A stretch of 64,000 bases of DNA from JAYQKL01 sp049890195 (GTDB taxonomy: Bacteria; Pseudomonadota; Alphaproteobacteria; RS24). Below the pieces are notes generated by a model that made no database searches, was not told the DNA's origin, and was given only the letters and a program-made list of their open reading frames with translations. Below are positions 16,237-25,438 of the stretch, one piece after another (position 1 is the first letter of the stretch; every line of letters starts with the position of its first letter). The position numbers and the translations under genes were made by a program. Location: NCBI GenBank assembly GCA_049890195.1, contig JBMHBY010000009.1:62001-126000 (forward strand). The letters run 5' to 3'.

Positions 16237-16602
16237 ATGCAGGACTTGCTGCTTTCTTATATGCCGGTGCTGATTTTCATGGGTTTGGCCGCCCTGGTCA
16301 CCCTCGCGCTTCTCGTTGTGCCGGCACTGGTTGCGCCCACCGTTCCTGATACTGACAAGTTGTCACCCTATGAATGCGGGTTTGAAGCGTTTGATGATGC
16401 GCGCATGAAGTTTGACGTCAAATTCTATCTGGTCGCCATTTTGTTCATCATTTTTGATCTGGAAATCGCCTTCCTGTTCCCTTGGGCGGTCGCCTTCGGA
16501 GAGGTCGGTCTTTTCGGTTTTTGGTCAATGATGTTTTTCCTCGGCGTTTTGACCGTCGGCTTCGCCTATGAATGGAAAAAAGGGGCCCTGGACTGGGACT
16601 GA
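16237..16602 (+). CDS. nuoA: NADH-quinone oxidoreductase subunit A
   Basis: A 121-residue inner-membrane subunit of complex I with three predicted transmembrane helices and the conserved loop KLSPYECGFEAFDDARMKFD, which contains the family Cys and acidic residues near the quinone entrance. It is the first gene of a complete nuoA-N operon. The 235-bp spacer upstream should contain the operon promoter; TTGGAT (16160-16165) and TAGGGT (16183-16188) at 17-bp spacing are a weak candidate, and a small hairpin CTCTTCAAAGAG lies just before the ribosome-binding site. nuoB begins 14 bases downstream. Confidence 0.96.
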   Translation: MQDLLLSYMPVLIFMGLAALVTLALLVVPALVAPTVPDTDKLSPYECGFEAFDDARMKFDVKFYLVAILFIIFDLEIAFLFPWAVAFGEVGLFGFWSMMFFLGVLTVGFAYEWKKGALDWD

Positions 16603-16616
16603 TATAGGATATTCTG

Positions 16617-17159
16617 ATGGCCGTACAAAAAGACAACAACAATCCCGTCCCTGTCGCACCGATGAATGACCCCTATTACGAGCAGGTGTCCGATCAACTG
16701 GCTGACAAGGGGTTTGTTGTGACCTCTTTGGAGGATATCGTCAACTGGGCGCGGACAGGTTCGCTGCACTGGATGACATTCGGTCTGGCCTGCTGTGCCG
16801 TGGAAATGATGCATACTTCCATGCCGCGTTATGACGGCGAAAGGTTTGGTTTTGCGCCGCGGGCCAGTCCGCGTCAGTCTGATGTCATGATTGTGGCCGG
16901 TACCTTGACCAATAAAATGGCCCCGGCTTTGCGCAAGGTCTATGACCAGATGCCGGAGCCGCGTTACGTCATTTCAATGGGGTCCTGCGCAAATGGCGGC
17001 GGCTATTATCATTATTCCTACTCCGTTGTGCGCGGCTGTGACCGTGTGGTGCCTGTCGACATTTATGTGCCGGGCTGCCCGCCGACGGCGGAAGCCCTGT
17101 TGTATGGTGTTCTGCAATTACAGAAAAAAATCAGAAGAAAGGGAACCATTGAGCGGTAA
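16617..17159 (+). CDS. nuoB: NADH-quinone oxidoreductase subunit B
   Basis: A 180-residue peripheral-arm subunit holding the terminal iron-sulfur cluster N2, which donates electrons to quinone. The adjacent cysteines are seen in TFGLACCAVEMMH and the other two ligands in GSCANGGGYYHYSYSVVRGC and PGCPPTAEALLYG. An N-terminal hydrophilic stretch of about 20 residues precedes the core. It lies between nuoA and nuoC with short spacers. Confidence 0.97.
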   Translation: MAVQKDNNNPVPVAPMNDPYYEQVSDQLADKGFVVTSLEDIVNWARTGSLHWMTFGLACCAVEMMHTSMPRYDGERFGFAPRASPRQSDVMIVAGTLTNKMAPALRKVYDQMPEPRYVISMGSCANGGGYYHYSYSVVRGCDRVVPVDIYVPGCPPTAEALLYGVLQLQKKIRRKGTIER

Positions 17160-17183
17160 GCCATCCTTGCCCGGTAAACTTCC

Positions 17184-17816
17184 ATGTCCGATCTCGTAAA
17201 ATCCCTGCAAAAACTTGCCCAAACTGCGCATGGTGACAAACTGATTGATAGTGCAATTTCGCATGGCGAATTGACGTTTGTCGTCAGCCCGGACAATATT
17301 CTGGCTTTTTTAAAGTTTCTTCGCGACGACCCCGACTGTGCTTTCACCCAACTGATTGATGTGTGCGGCGTTGATTACCCGCAACGCACCAAACGGTTTG
17401 ATGTCGTGTATCACCTTTTATCCATGACCCAGAACGCCCGTGTGCGGGTCCGGGTCGAAGTGGGTGAGGGGGAGCAGATCCCCACCGCGACGGAACTGTT
17501 TGCATCCGCAGACTGGTTCGAGCGGGAAGCGTTTGACCTTTACGGCATTTTGTTCTACGGGCACCCCGATCTGCGCCGCCTTTTGACGGATTACGGTTTT
17601 GAGGGTCATCCACTGCGCAAAGATTTTCCTCTGACCGGGCATGTCGAGGTGCGTTATGACGACGATGCCAAGCGGGTGGTTTACGAGCCGGTCAAGCTGG
17701 TGCAGGATTTCCGGGACTTCGATTTCGAAAGTCCGTGGGAAGGGGTTGGTTTGCAAACCGGAGATGATGTTTTGCCGGGGGATGAAAAAGCCACCCCCCA
17801 TGCTGACAAGAGTTGA
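17184..17816 (+). CDS. nuoC: NADH-quinone oxidoreductase subunit C
   Basis: A 210-residue subunit of the complex I peripheral arm (30-kDa subunit family). The family signature is in SADWFEREAFDLYGILFYGH, followed by LLTDYGFEGHPLRKDFPLTG. It is separate from NuoD, as in alphaproteobacteria and mitochondria, unlike the NuoCD fusion of E. coli. It carries no cofactor and supports NuoB and NuoD at the quinone site. nuoD starts 12 bases after its stop codon. Confidence 0.97.
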   Translation: MSDLVKSLQKLAQTAHGDKLIDSAISHGELTFVVSPDNILAFLKFLRDDPDCAFTQLIDVCGVDYPQRTKRFDVVYHLLSMTQNARVRVRVEVGEGEQIPTATELFASADWFEREAFDLYGILFYGHPDLRRLLTDYGFEGHPLRKDFPLTGHVEVRYDDDAKRVVYEPVKLVQDFRDFDFESPWEGVGLQTGDDVLPGDEKATPHADKS

Positions 17817-17828
17817 TAGGGGCTGTTG

Positions 17829-19013
17829 ATGTCGAAAGCCAAAGAGCAGGATCGCAAATTTACAATCAACTTCGGGCCGCAGCATCCGGCCGCTCACGGT
17901 GTGTTGCGCCTTGTGATGGATCTTGATGGTGAGGTGGTCGAGCGCGTTGACCCGCATATCGGTCTGTTGCATCGCGGCACGGAAAAGTTGATTGAGCACA
18001 AGACCTATCTTCAGTCTGTCCCTTATTTTGACCGTCTGGACTATGTTGCCCCGATGAATCAGGAGCACGCCTTCACCATGGCGGTCGAGCGGTTGCTCAA
18101 TCTTGAAGTCCCCAAACGTGGTCAATATATCCGCGTGATTTATTCCGAAATCGGCAGGTTGTTGTCACATCTGTTGAACATCACGACGCAGGCGATGGAT
18201 GTCGGTGCCTTGACCCCGCCGCTTTGGGGCTTTGAGGAGCGTGAAAAGCTGATGATTTTCTATGAGCGTGCGTCCGGGGCACGCCTGCACGCGGCCTATT
18301 TCCGTCCGGGTGGTGTGCATCAGGACCTGCCGCAGGAATTGATTCAGGATATTTACGATTTCTGTGACCCCTTCCTCAAGGTCATAGATGATATTGAGGG
18401 TTTGTTGACGGACAACCGCATCTTCAAGCAGCGGAATGTTGATATTGGTGTGGTGAGTGTCCAGGATATCCAAAACTGGGGTCTGACCGGCGTGATGGCG
18501 CGCGGCTCCGGCTTGGCATGGGATTTGCGCAAGGCCCAGCCCTATGAGGCCTACTCAGATTTTGATTTTGACATTCCGGTTGGCAAGAACGGCGATTGCT
18601 ATGACCGCTATTTGTGCCGTGTTGAGGAATGCCGCCAGTCTGTGCGCATCATCAAGCAGGCGATTGAGAATATGCCGGACGGCCCCGTCTCCTCGACCGA
18701 GGGTAAGGTTGTGCCACCCAAGCGGGCGGAAATGAAAGGCTCGATGGAGTCGCTTATTCATCATTTCAAACTTTACACGGAGGGCTTTCATGTCCCCGCC
18801 GGTGAGGTTTACAGCGCGGTCGAGGCGCCCAAAGGCGAGTTCGGCGTGTATCTGGTCTCTGACGGCTCCAACAAGCCGTATCGATGCAAGATCCGGGCGC
18901 CGGGTTTTGCCCATTTGCAGGCCCTGGATTTCCTCAGCCGCGATCACATGCTGGCTGACGTATCAGCGATTTTGGGATCTTTGGATATTGTGTTCGGGGA
19001 GGTTGACCGATGA
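17829..19013 (+). CDS. nuoD: NADH-quinone oxidoreductase subunit D
   Basis: A 394-residue subunit that with NuoB forms the quinone-binding pocket (49-kDa subunit family, related to NiFe hydrogenase large subunits). Visible signatures are FGPQHPAAHGVLRLVMDLDGE, with the quinone-contacting His, and HIGLLHRGTEKLIEHKTYLQ, ending in LDIVFGEVDR. ATG 17829 is chosen over the TTG one codon earlier. Its last bases overlap the nuoE start by four (ATGA), which indicates translational coupling. Confidence 0.97.
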   Translation: MSKAKEQDRKFTINFGPQHPAAHGVLRLVMDLDGEVVERVDPHIGLLHRGTEKLIEHKTYLQSVPYFDRLDYVAPMNQEHAFTMAVERLLNLEVPKRGQYIRVIYSEIGRLLSHLLNITTQAMDVGALTPPLWGFEEREKLMIFYERASGARLHAAYFRPGGVHQDLPQELIQDIYDFCDPFLKVIDDIEGLLTDNRIFKQRNVDIGVVSVQDIQNWGLTGVMARGSGLAWDLRKAQPYEAYSDFDFDIPVGKNGDCYDRYLCRVEECRQSVRIIKQAIENMPDGPVSSTEGKVVPPKRAEMKGSMESLIHHFKLYTEGFHVPAGEVYSAVEAPKGEFGVYLVSDGSNKPYRCKIRAPGFAHLQALDFLSRDHMLADVSAILGSLDIVFGEVDR

Positions 19014-19609
19014 GTGTGCGTCGTCTTCATGCCGAGCAGCCGGACAGTTTCGCCTTTACGCCCGAAAATGTCGAGTTCGCCAACCAGCAGATTGCAAAAT
19101 ACCCTGAGGGACGTCAGGCCAGTGCCATTATACCCTTGCTTTGGCAGGCGCAAAAGCAGGCCGGGGGCTGGTTGCCGGAGCCGGCAATCCGCCACGTCGC
19201 CGATGTGCTGGACATGCCTTATATGCGTGCCCTTGAGGTGGCGACCTTTTACACCATGTTCAACCTGTCGCCGGTCGGGGAGCATTTTGTCCAGCTGTGC
19301 GGCACCACGCCCTGCATGTTGCGCGGGGCGGAGGATCTGAAAGAGGTGTGCAGGAAGCATATCGGTGAGCAGAACAGCGTCACGGAAGACGGCAAACTGT
19401 CCTGGCTTGAAGTCGAGTGCCTAGGGGCCTGTGTCAACGCGCCGATGGTGCAGATCAATGACGATTTTTACGAAGACCTGACCGCCGAGCGGTTTGATGA
19501 AATCCTGACAGACCTGCGTCAGGGCAAAGAGGTTGCGCCGGGGCCGCAAAATGCGCGGCAGGCTTCTGAGCCGGATGGCGGGCGCACTGTTCTCAAAGGA
19601 GAGGCTTAA
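19010..19609 (+). CDS. nuoE: NADH-quinone oxidoreductase subunit E
   Basis: A 199-residue subunit of the NADH dehydrogenase module (24-kDa family) that binds the [2Fe-2S] cluster N1a. The thioredoxin-like fold ligands are seen in CGTTPCML and CLGACVNAPMVQIN. The last roughly 30 residues are a polar extension. It overlaps nuoD by four bases and shares one base with nuoF (TAATG), so the three are translationally coupled. Confidence 0.96.
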   Translation: MSVRRLHAEQPDSFAFTPENVEFANQQIAKYPEGRQASAIIPLLWQAQKQAGGWLPEPAIRHVADVLDMPYMRALEVATFYTMFNLSPVGEHFVQLCGTTPCMLRGAEDLKEVCRKHIGEQNSVTEDGKLSWLEVECLGACVNAPMVQINDDFYEDLTAERFDEILTDLRQGKEVAPGPQNARQASEPDGGRTVLKGEA

Positions 19610-20895
19610 TGCTGCAGGATAAGGACAGAATATTCACTAATATTTACGGACCTACGGGTGGTGATCTCGCCTCAGCGCAGAAGCGCGGCGACTGGGACAA
19701 CACCAAGGCCCTGCTTGAAAAAGGACGCGACGGCATAATTGAGGAAATCAAGGCGTCCGGTCTGCGTGGACGAGGCGGGGCAGGCTTCCCGACCGGTCTC
19801 AAATGGTCATTCATGCCCAAGGAAAGCGATGGCCGCCCGCATTATCTTGTCGTCAATGCCGATGAGTCTGAGCCCGGCACATGCAAGGACCGCGATATTC
19901 TGCGTCATGAACCGCACAAACTGCTTGAGGGTTGTCTTGTGGCCGGTTTCGCCATGGGTGCCAATGCCTGTTACATTTATGTGCGCGGCGAGTTCATTCG
20001 TGAGCGCGAAGCATTGCAACGCGCTGTTGACGAAGCTTATGAGGCGGGTTTCCTGGGTAAAAACGCATGTGGCTCAGGTTGGGATTATGACATTTATGTC
20101 CATCATGGTGCCGGCGCCTACATTTGCGGCGAAGAAACCGCCTTGATTGAGTCGCTTGAGGGTAAAAAGGGTCAACCCCGCCTGAAGCCGCCATTTCCGG
20201 CCAATATGGGGCTGTATGGTTGCCCGACCACAGTGAATAATGTTGAGTCAATCGCCGTCACGCCAACCATTCTGCGCCGCGGCGCCAGCTGGTTTTCCGG
20301 CCTTGGCCGGGAAGGGAACACCGGCACCAAATTGTTCTGCATTTCCGGGCATGTCAACAAGCCGTGTAATGTTGAGGAGGAAATGGGGATTCCCCTGAAA
20401 GAGCTTTTGGAAAAGCACGCCGGCGGGGTCCGCGGTGGTTGGGACAATCTGCTCGCGGTCATTCCCGGCGGGTCATCCGTCCCGCTTCTGCCTAAGGAAA
20501 TCTGTGACACTGTGCTGATGGATTTTGACAGCCTGAAAGAGGTTCAATCGGGTCTGGGGACGGCTGCAGTGATTGTCATGGACAAGTCCACTGACATTGT
20601 GAAGGCCATTGCCCGCATTTCACATTTCTACAAGCATGAAAGCTGCGGTCAGTGCACCCCTTGTCGTGAGGGGACCGGTTGGATGTGGCGGGTCATGGAG
20701 CGCATGGCGAACGGTCAGGCCAAACCGCAGGAGATTGATACGCTGCTCAATGTCACCAAGCAGATTGAAGGGCATACGATTTGCGCGCTTGGGGATGCGG
20801 CGGCATGGCCGATCCAGGGGCTGTTCCGTCACTTCCGCCCCGAGGTCGAAGCCCGACTGACCGGCGCGGCAACATCCCAAGAGGCTGCTGAATAA
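19609..20895 (+). CDS. nuoF: NADH-quinone oxidoreductase subunit F
   Basis: A 428-residue catalytic subunit (51-kDa family) that binds NADH, FMN and cluster N3. The glycine-rich GLRGRGGAGFPTG binds NADH/FMN; HHGAGAYICGEETALIESLEG is the second nucleotide segment; the [4Fe-4S] ligands lie in ESCGQCTPCREG and the later HTICALGD. The length is as in other alphaproteobacteria. The start and stop codons share a base with the flanking genes (TAATG). Confidence 0.97.
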   Translation: MLQDKDRIFTNIYGPTGGDLASAQKRGDWDNTKALLEKGRDGIIEEIKASGLRGRGGAGFPTGLKWSFMPKESDGRPHYLVVNADESEPGTCKDRDILRHEPHKLLEGCLVAGFAMGANACYIYVRGEFIREREALQRAVDEAYEAGFLGKNACGSGWDYDIYVHHGAGAYICGEETALIESLEGKKGQPRLKPPFPANMGLYGCPTTVNNVESIAVTPTILRRGASWFSGLGREGNTGTKLFCISGHVNKPCNVEEEMGIPLKELLEKHAGGVRGGWDNLLAVIPGGSSVPLLPKEICDTVLMDFDSLKEVQSGLGTAAVIVMDKSTDIVKAIARISHFYKHESCGQCTPCREGTGWMWRVMERMANGQAKPQEIDTLLNVTKQIEGHTICALGDAAAWPIQGLFRHFRPEVEARLTGAATSQEAAE

Positions 20896-22958
20896 TGAGC
20901 GATCACCTGAAAGTCAGTGTAGACGGTATTGAGGTTGAGGTTGCCCCCGGCACCAGCATTATGCAGGCGTGTGAGGAGGCCGGTGCCGAAATCCCCCGCT
21001 TTTGCTATCACGAACGTTTGTCGGTTGCCGGCAATTGCCGGATGTGCCTGGTCAACGTCAAGGGTGCGCCCAAGCCGGTTGCCAGCTGCGCCATGCCGGT
21101 GGCTCCGGATATGGAAATCGACACCAAATCAGAGGCCGTCCAGACAGCCCGCAAAGGGGTCATGGAATTTCTGCTCATCAACCATCCGCTTGACTGTCCG
21201 ATCTGTGACCAGGGCGGAGAATGCGATTTGCAGGATCAGGCCTATGGCTACGGCCATGATGACAGCCGCTTTGCTGACAACAAACGGGCGGTTGAAGACA
21301 AGGAAATGGGGCCGCTGGTCAAAACCATCATGACGCGCTGCATCCAGTGTACGCGCTGTGTCAGGTTTTCCACGGAAGTGGCCGGTGTGCCGGAAATCGG
21401 CGCAATTGGACGTGGTGAGAACATGGAGATCACCACCTATCTGGAGGCTTCCCTGTCTTCAGAGCTGTCCGGGAATGTGATTGATTTGTGTCCGGTCGGG
21501 GCTTTGACCTCCAAACCCTATGCGTTCACGGCACGACCATGGGAGTTGAAAAAAACCGAAACCATTGATGTCATGGATGCAGTGGGCAGCAACATCCGCG
21601 TTGATACCCGCGGGCGTGAGGTGATGCGGATTCTGCCGCGCAACAATGATGAGATCAACGAGGAATGGTTGTCAGACAAGTCGCGTTTCATCTGGGACGG
21701 CCTGAACCGCCAGCGTCTTGACACGCCTTATGTGCGTTCCGGCAAAAGCCTCAAGCCGGTCTCTTGGGACGAGGCCTTTGCGGCGATTGCCAAAAAGGTC
21801 AAAGGCAAAGAGGCCAAAACCGCCGCCATTGCCGGAGACTTGGCCTGTGCTGAGGGCATGTTCGCCCTGAAAGGGTTGATGGAAAGTCTGGGCAGCGCTG
21901 ACATGGATTGCCGCCAGGACGGGGCCAAACTCTCAGGCCCCCGGGCGAATTACATATTCAACACCACAATCGCCGGCATTGAAGAGGCGGATGCACTTTT
22001 GATCATCGGATCAAATCCCCGCAAGGAGGCACCGGTGCTGAATGCCAGGATCCGCAAGCGTTGGTTGCAGGGGGATTTCCCGGTCGCCAATATCGGTGTG
22101 CCTACGGATTTGACCTACGAGGTTGAGCAACTGGGTGCCGGAACGGATACACTTGTTGATCTCGTGGCCGGTAAAAACAGCTTTTTTGATGTTCTGAAAA
22201 AAGCCCGGCGCCCGATGTTGATCATCGGTCAGTCGGCTTTATCGCGACAGGACGGATATGCAATTTTGGCCCAAGTCATTCAATTGGCTGAGGCAACCGG
22301 TATGATGCATGCTGATTGGAACGGGTTTAACGTTCTGCATCAAGCGGCGGCGCGGGTTGCAGGCCTTGATCTTGGGTTTGTACCGGGTGAGGGTGGACGT
22401 GATGTTGCGGGTATCCTCGAAGCGGCCGAGGCGGGGGATGTAGAGACTGTATTCCTGCTCGGCGCTGATGAGATTGACTTTTCCCGGCTTGCAAAAGCCT
22501 TCACGGTTTATATTGGCAGCCATGGTGATGCCGGCGCTCATGCAGCTGATGTCATTCTGCCGGCTGCGGCCTTCACTGAGAAATCTGCGATTTATGTCAA
22601 CACGGAGGGGCGCGTGCAAATGACCGAGCAGGCGGCTTTCCCGCCCGGTGATGCGCGCGAGGACTGGAAAATCCTGCGGGCCCTGTCAGAGCATATTGGT
22701 GACAAACTGCCTTACGACAATCTCAATGCTCTGCGCACTGCGATGTTTGATGTTGTTCCGTATTTTGCCGCTTTGGATGACATTGCGCCGTCCGGCAAAC
22801 CTGAAGCCGGTGCTACTGCAAAACCGGATATGCGGGCATTTGAAGGCTATGCCAAGGATTTTTATTTAACCAACCCGGTCTGTCGTGCCTCAGCCGTTAT
22901 GGCGGAGTGCAGTCAGCAGGCGTTGGAGCGCGAGCAAGGAACCGGAACGGATGGATAG
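20895..22958 (+). CDS. nuoG: NADH-quinone oxidoreductase subunit G
   Basis: A 687-residue subunit (75-kDa family) that carries iron-sulfur clusters in its N-terminal third and a molybdopterin-oxidoreductase-like fold without Mo in the rest. Cluster ligands are seen in CYHERLSVAGNCRMCLV, HPLDCPICDQGGECDLQDQA, and the CIQCTRCVRF/DLCPVGALTSKPYAF pair. The length is that of mitochondrial-type NuoG, shorter than the roughly 900-residue E. coli form. Its 3' end overlaps nuoH by eight bases. Confidence 0.97.
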   Translation: MSDHLKVSVDGIEVEVAPGTSIMQACEEAGAEIPRFCYHERLSVAGNCRMCLVNVKGAPKPVASCAMPVAPDMEIDTKSEAVQTARKGVMEFLLINHPLDCPICDQGGECDLQDQAYGYGHDDSRFADNKRAVEDKEMGPLVKTIMTRCIQCTRCVRFSTEVAGVPEIGAIGRGENMEITTYLEASLSSELSGNVIDLCPVGALTSKPYAFTARPWELKKTETIDVMDAVGSNIRVDTRGREVMRILPRNNDEINEEWLSDKSRFIWDGLNRQRLDTPYVRSGKSLKPVSWDEAFAAIAKKVKGKEAKTAAIAGDLACAEGMFALKGLMESLGSADMDCRQDGAKLSGPRANYIFNTTIAGIEEADALLIIGSNPRKEAPVLNARIRKRWLQGDFPVANIGVPTDLTYEVEQLGAGTDTLVDLVAGKNSFFDVLKKARRPMLIIGQSALSRQDGYAILAQVIQLAEATGMMHADWNGFNVLHQAAARVAGLDLGFVPGEGGRDVAGILEAAEAGDVETVFLLGADEIDFSRLAKAFTVYIGSHGDAGAHAADVILPAAAFTEKSAIYVNTEGRVQMTEQAAFPPGDAREDWKILRALSEHIGDKLPYDNLNALRTAMFDVVPYFAALDDIAPSGKPEAGATAKPDMRAFEGYAKDFYLTNPVCRASAVMAECSQQALEREQGTGTDG

Positions 22959-23961
22959 CACCTTTTTCGACATCTATGTTTTGCCGGGTCTGATTATTGT
23001 CGGCCACAGCCTTGCCATCATGGTGGCGCTGCTGCTGGCTTTGGCGTTTTTCATGTATGCCGACCGCAAGGTCTGGGCAGCGGTGCAGCTGCGGCGCGGG
23101 CCAAATGTGGTTGGTCCGTTCGGTTTGCTGCAAAGTTTTGCCGATATCTTGAAATATCTGGTGAAGGAAATTGTTGTGCCCACAACAGCCAACAAGTTCA
23201 TCTTTCTGCTGGCGCCGTTCATCACCATGTTTCTGGCTCTGAGTGCCTGGGCGGTGATACCGGTGAATGAAGGCTGGGCGGTCGCTGACCTCAATGTCGG
23301 CATTTTGTACATTCTCGCTATCTCCTCACTCGGCGTATATGGTGTCATCATGGGTGGCTGGGCCTCCAATTCAAAATACCCGTTCCTCGGCGCCCTGCGC
23401 TCGGCTGCGCAGATGGTGTCTTATGAGGTCTCGATTGGGCTGGTCATCATTACGGTGTTGTTGTGCGTCGGGTCGTTGAACCTGACCGATATTGTTTTGG
23501 CTCAAAAAACCGTCTGGTTCTGTATCCCGCTGTTCCCGATGTTTGTGGTTTTCTTCATCTCTGCCCTGGCGGAGACGAACCGGCCGCCCTTTGACCTGCC
23601 CGAGGCTGAGTCCGAGCTGGTTGCCGGTTTCATGGTTGAGTATTCCTCTACACCTTATGTCGTGTTCATGATCGGCGAATTGGCCAATATCGTGTTGATG
23701 TGCGCCATGACAACCATCCTGTTCCTCGGCGGTTGGCTGCCGCCGGTCGATATTGCCCCGTTCAACTGGGTCCCCGGGGTTGTTTGGTTTGTTTTGAAAC
23801 TGTGTTTCGTGTTCTTCATGTTTGCCATGGTCAAGGCCATGGTCCCGCGCTACCGCTATGACCAGTTGATGCGGTTGGGCTGGAAGGTGTTTCTGCCGTT
23901 TTCCCTGATTTGGGTGGTGTTGACGGCCGGGGTGCTGCAATATTTTGATTTGGCGCCGTAA
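22951..23961 (+). CDS. nuoH: NADH-quinone oxidoreductase subunit H
   Basis: A 336-residue integral membrane subunit with about eight transmembrane helices that forms the quinone channel between the peripheral and membrane arms. Signatures are YADRKVWAAVQLRRGPNVVG and ALAETNRPPFDLPEAESELV, the conserved cytoplasmic loop, then GFMVEYSS. ATG 22951 is chosen because it gives the family N-terminus; upstream codons in the same frame lie inside nuoG. It overlaps nuoG by eight bases and is followed 18 bases later by nuoI. Confidence 0.97.
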   Translation: MDSTFFDIYVLPGLIIVGHSLAIMVALLLALAFFMYADRKVWAAVQLRRGPNVVGPFGLLQSFADILKYLVKEIVVPTTANKFIFLLAPFITMFLALSAWAVIPVNEGWAVADLNVGILYILAISSLGVYGVIMGGWASNSKYPFLGALRSAAQMVSYEVSIGLVIITVLLCVGSLNLTDIVLAQKTVWFCIPLFPMFVVFFISALAETNRPPFDLPEAESELVAGFMVEYSSTPYVVFMIGELANIVLMCAMTTILFLGGWLPPVDIAPFNWVPGVVWFVLKLCFVFFMFAMVKAMVPRYRYDQLMRLGWKVFLPFSLIWVVLTAGVLQYFDLAP

Positions 23962-23979
23962 GGCAGAAGAGGTAAGACA

Positions 23980-24471
23980 ATGGCTTGGCTTGACCGCACC
24001 GCTCGCTCCTTGTTTCTGACGGAATTCGTCAAGGCTTTCGGCCTTGCCATGCGCTATTTTTTCGCGCCCAAGGCCACCGTCAACTACCCTTATGAGAAGG
24101 GTCCGCTCAGTCCGCGTTTTCGGGGCGAACATGCTCTGCGCCGCTATCCGAACGGACAGGAGCGGTGTATTGCCTGTAAACTGTGCGAGGCCGTTTGTCC
24201 CGCACAGGCGATCACCATTGAAGCCGGCCCGCGCAATAATGACGGCACGCGCCGCACCATCCGTTATGACATTGACATGGTGAAATGCATTTACTGCGGC
24301 TTTTGTCAGGAGGCCTGTCCGGTTGACGCAATTGTTGAGGGACCGAATTTTGAATTCGCCACTGAAACACGGGAAGAGTTGATCTACACCAAAGACAAGC
24401 TGCTTGCCAATGGCGACCGCTGGGAAGTGGAAATCGCCAAAAACCTTGAATTGGACGCGCCTTACCGCTGA
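23980..24471 (+). CDS. nuoI: NADH-quinone oxidoreductase subunit I
   Basis: A 163-residue ferredoxin-like subunit (TYKY family) carrying clusters N6a and N6b, which pass electrons to NuoB. Both CxxCxxCxxxCP motifs are complete: CIACKLCEAVCPAQAI and CIYCGFCQEACPVDAI, followed by the family ending EGPNFEFATE. An amphipathic N-terminal helix (about 35 residues) should lie on the membrane surface. Confidence 0.97.
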   Translation: MAWLDRTARSLFLTEFVKAFGLAMRYFFAPKATVNYPYEKGPLSPRFRGEHALRRYPNGQERCIACKLCEAVCPAQAITIEAGPRNNDGTRRTIRYDIDMVKCIYCGFCQEACPVDAIVEGPNFEFATETREELIYTKDKLLANGDRWEVEIAKNLELDAPYR

Positions 24472-24494
24472 TACGCTCTCACCATCGGACCATC

Positions 24495-25103
24495 ATGACT
24501 TTAACCAGCCTTATCTTTTACCTTTTTGCCTCGGTTTCCGTCGCCAGCGCCTTTATGGTCATTGCGGCGCGCAACCCGGTGCATTCCGTTTTATTCTTGA
24601 TCCTGACATTCTTTAATGCCGCCGGCCTGTTCGTGCTGTTGGGGGCGGAGTTTTTGGCCTTGCTCCTGGTCATTGTTTATGTCGGGGCCGTGGCGGTTCT
24701 GTTTCTGTTTGTTGTCATGATGCTGGATATTGACTTCACCGAATTACGGGAGGGCTTTCTGCAGTATCTTCCGATTGGCGGGCTGATTGGGTCAGTTCTG
24801 CTGATTGAATTGATACTGGTGCTGGGCGGCGGCAGCTTCAATTCAGAAATCACCCAAACCGGGCCGAAAGCCTCCGGCGGCGACATCTCAAATGCCGAGG
24901 CGATCGGGCGGGTGCTGTACACGGATTACATTTTCTATTTTCAAGCTGCCGGCGCCATCCTTCTGGTGGCCATGATCGGGGCAATTGTACTGACCCTGCA
25001 GAAATCCGAAAACCCGCGGCGACAGGATATTGCCGCCCAGAATGCGCGCACCAAACAGGACGGCGTTGAAATTGTCAAAGTCAAACCCGGGCAGGGGCTG
25101 TAG
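24495..25103 (+). CDS. nuoJ: NADH-quinone oxidoreductase subunit J
   Basis: A 202-residue membrane subunit with five predicted transmembrane helices. The third helix has the family sequence LLVIVYVGAVAVLFLFVVMM, which links the quinone site to the proton channels. The polar C-terminus ends in EIVKVKPGQGL. It is nine bases upstream of nuoK. Confidence 0.95.
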   Translation: MTLTSLIFYLFASVSVASAFMVIAARNPVHSVLFLILTFFNAAGLFVLLGAEFLALLLVIVYVGAVAVLFLFVVMMLDIDFTELREGFLQYLPIGGLIGSVLLIELILVLGGGSFNSEITQTGPKASGGDISNAEAIGRVLYTDYIFYFQAAGAILLVAMIGAIVLTLQKSENPRRQDIAAQNARTKQDGVEIVKVKPGQGL

Positions 25104-25112
25104 GGGGCGCAG

Positions 25113-25433
25113 ATGGAGAATATGACAGACATCGGACTTGGTCATTATCTGACGCTGGCGGCCATTCTGCTGACCATCGGCATATTCGGTATTTTTCTTA
25201 ATCGTAAGAATGTCATCATCATCCTTATGTCCATCGAACTGATGCTGCTGGCGGTCAACATCAATCTGGTGGCGTTCTCGTCTTATCTCGGTGACATTAC
25301 CGGCCAGATTTTTTCACTTCTGGTGTTGACGGTCGCCGCCGGGGAGGCCGCCATCGGACTGGCCATTCTGGTGATTTATTTCCGCAACCGCGGCGATATT
25401 GAAGTCGAAAACATCAATCAGATGAAAGGGTAA
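25113..25433 (+). CDS. nuoK: NADH-quinone oxidoreductase subunit K
   Basis: A 106-residue membrane subunit with three transmembrane helices; the conserved membrane glutamates are in MSIELMLLAVNINLV and AAGEAAIGLAILV. Related to MrpC antiporter subunits. An alternative ATG three codons later (25122) would give 103 residues but has a ribosome-binding site spaced too closely. nuoL begins five bases downstream. Confidence 0.95.
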   Translation: MENMTDIGLGHYLTLAAILLTIGIFGIFLNRKNVIIILMSIELMLLAVNINLVAFSSYLGDITGQIFSLLVLTVAAGEAAIGLAILVIYFRNRGDIEVENINQMKG

Positions 25434-25438
25434 AGGGA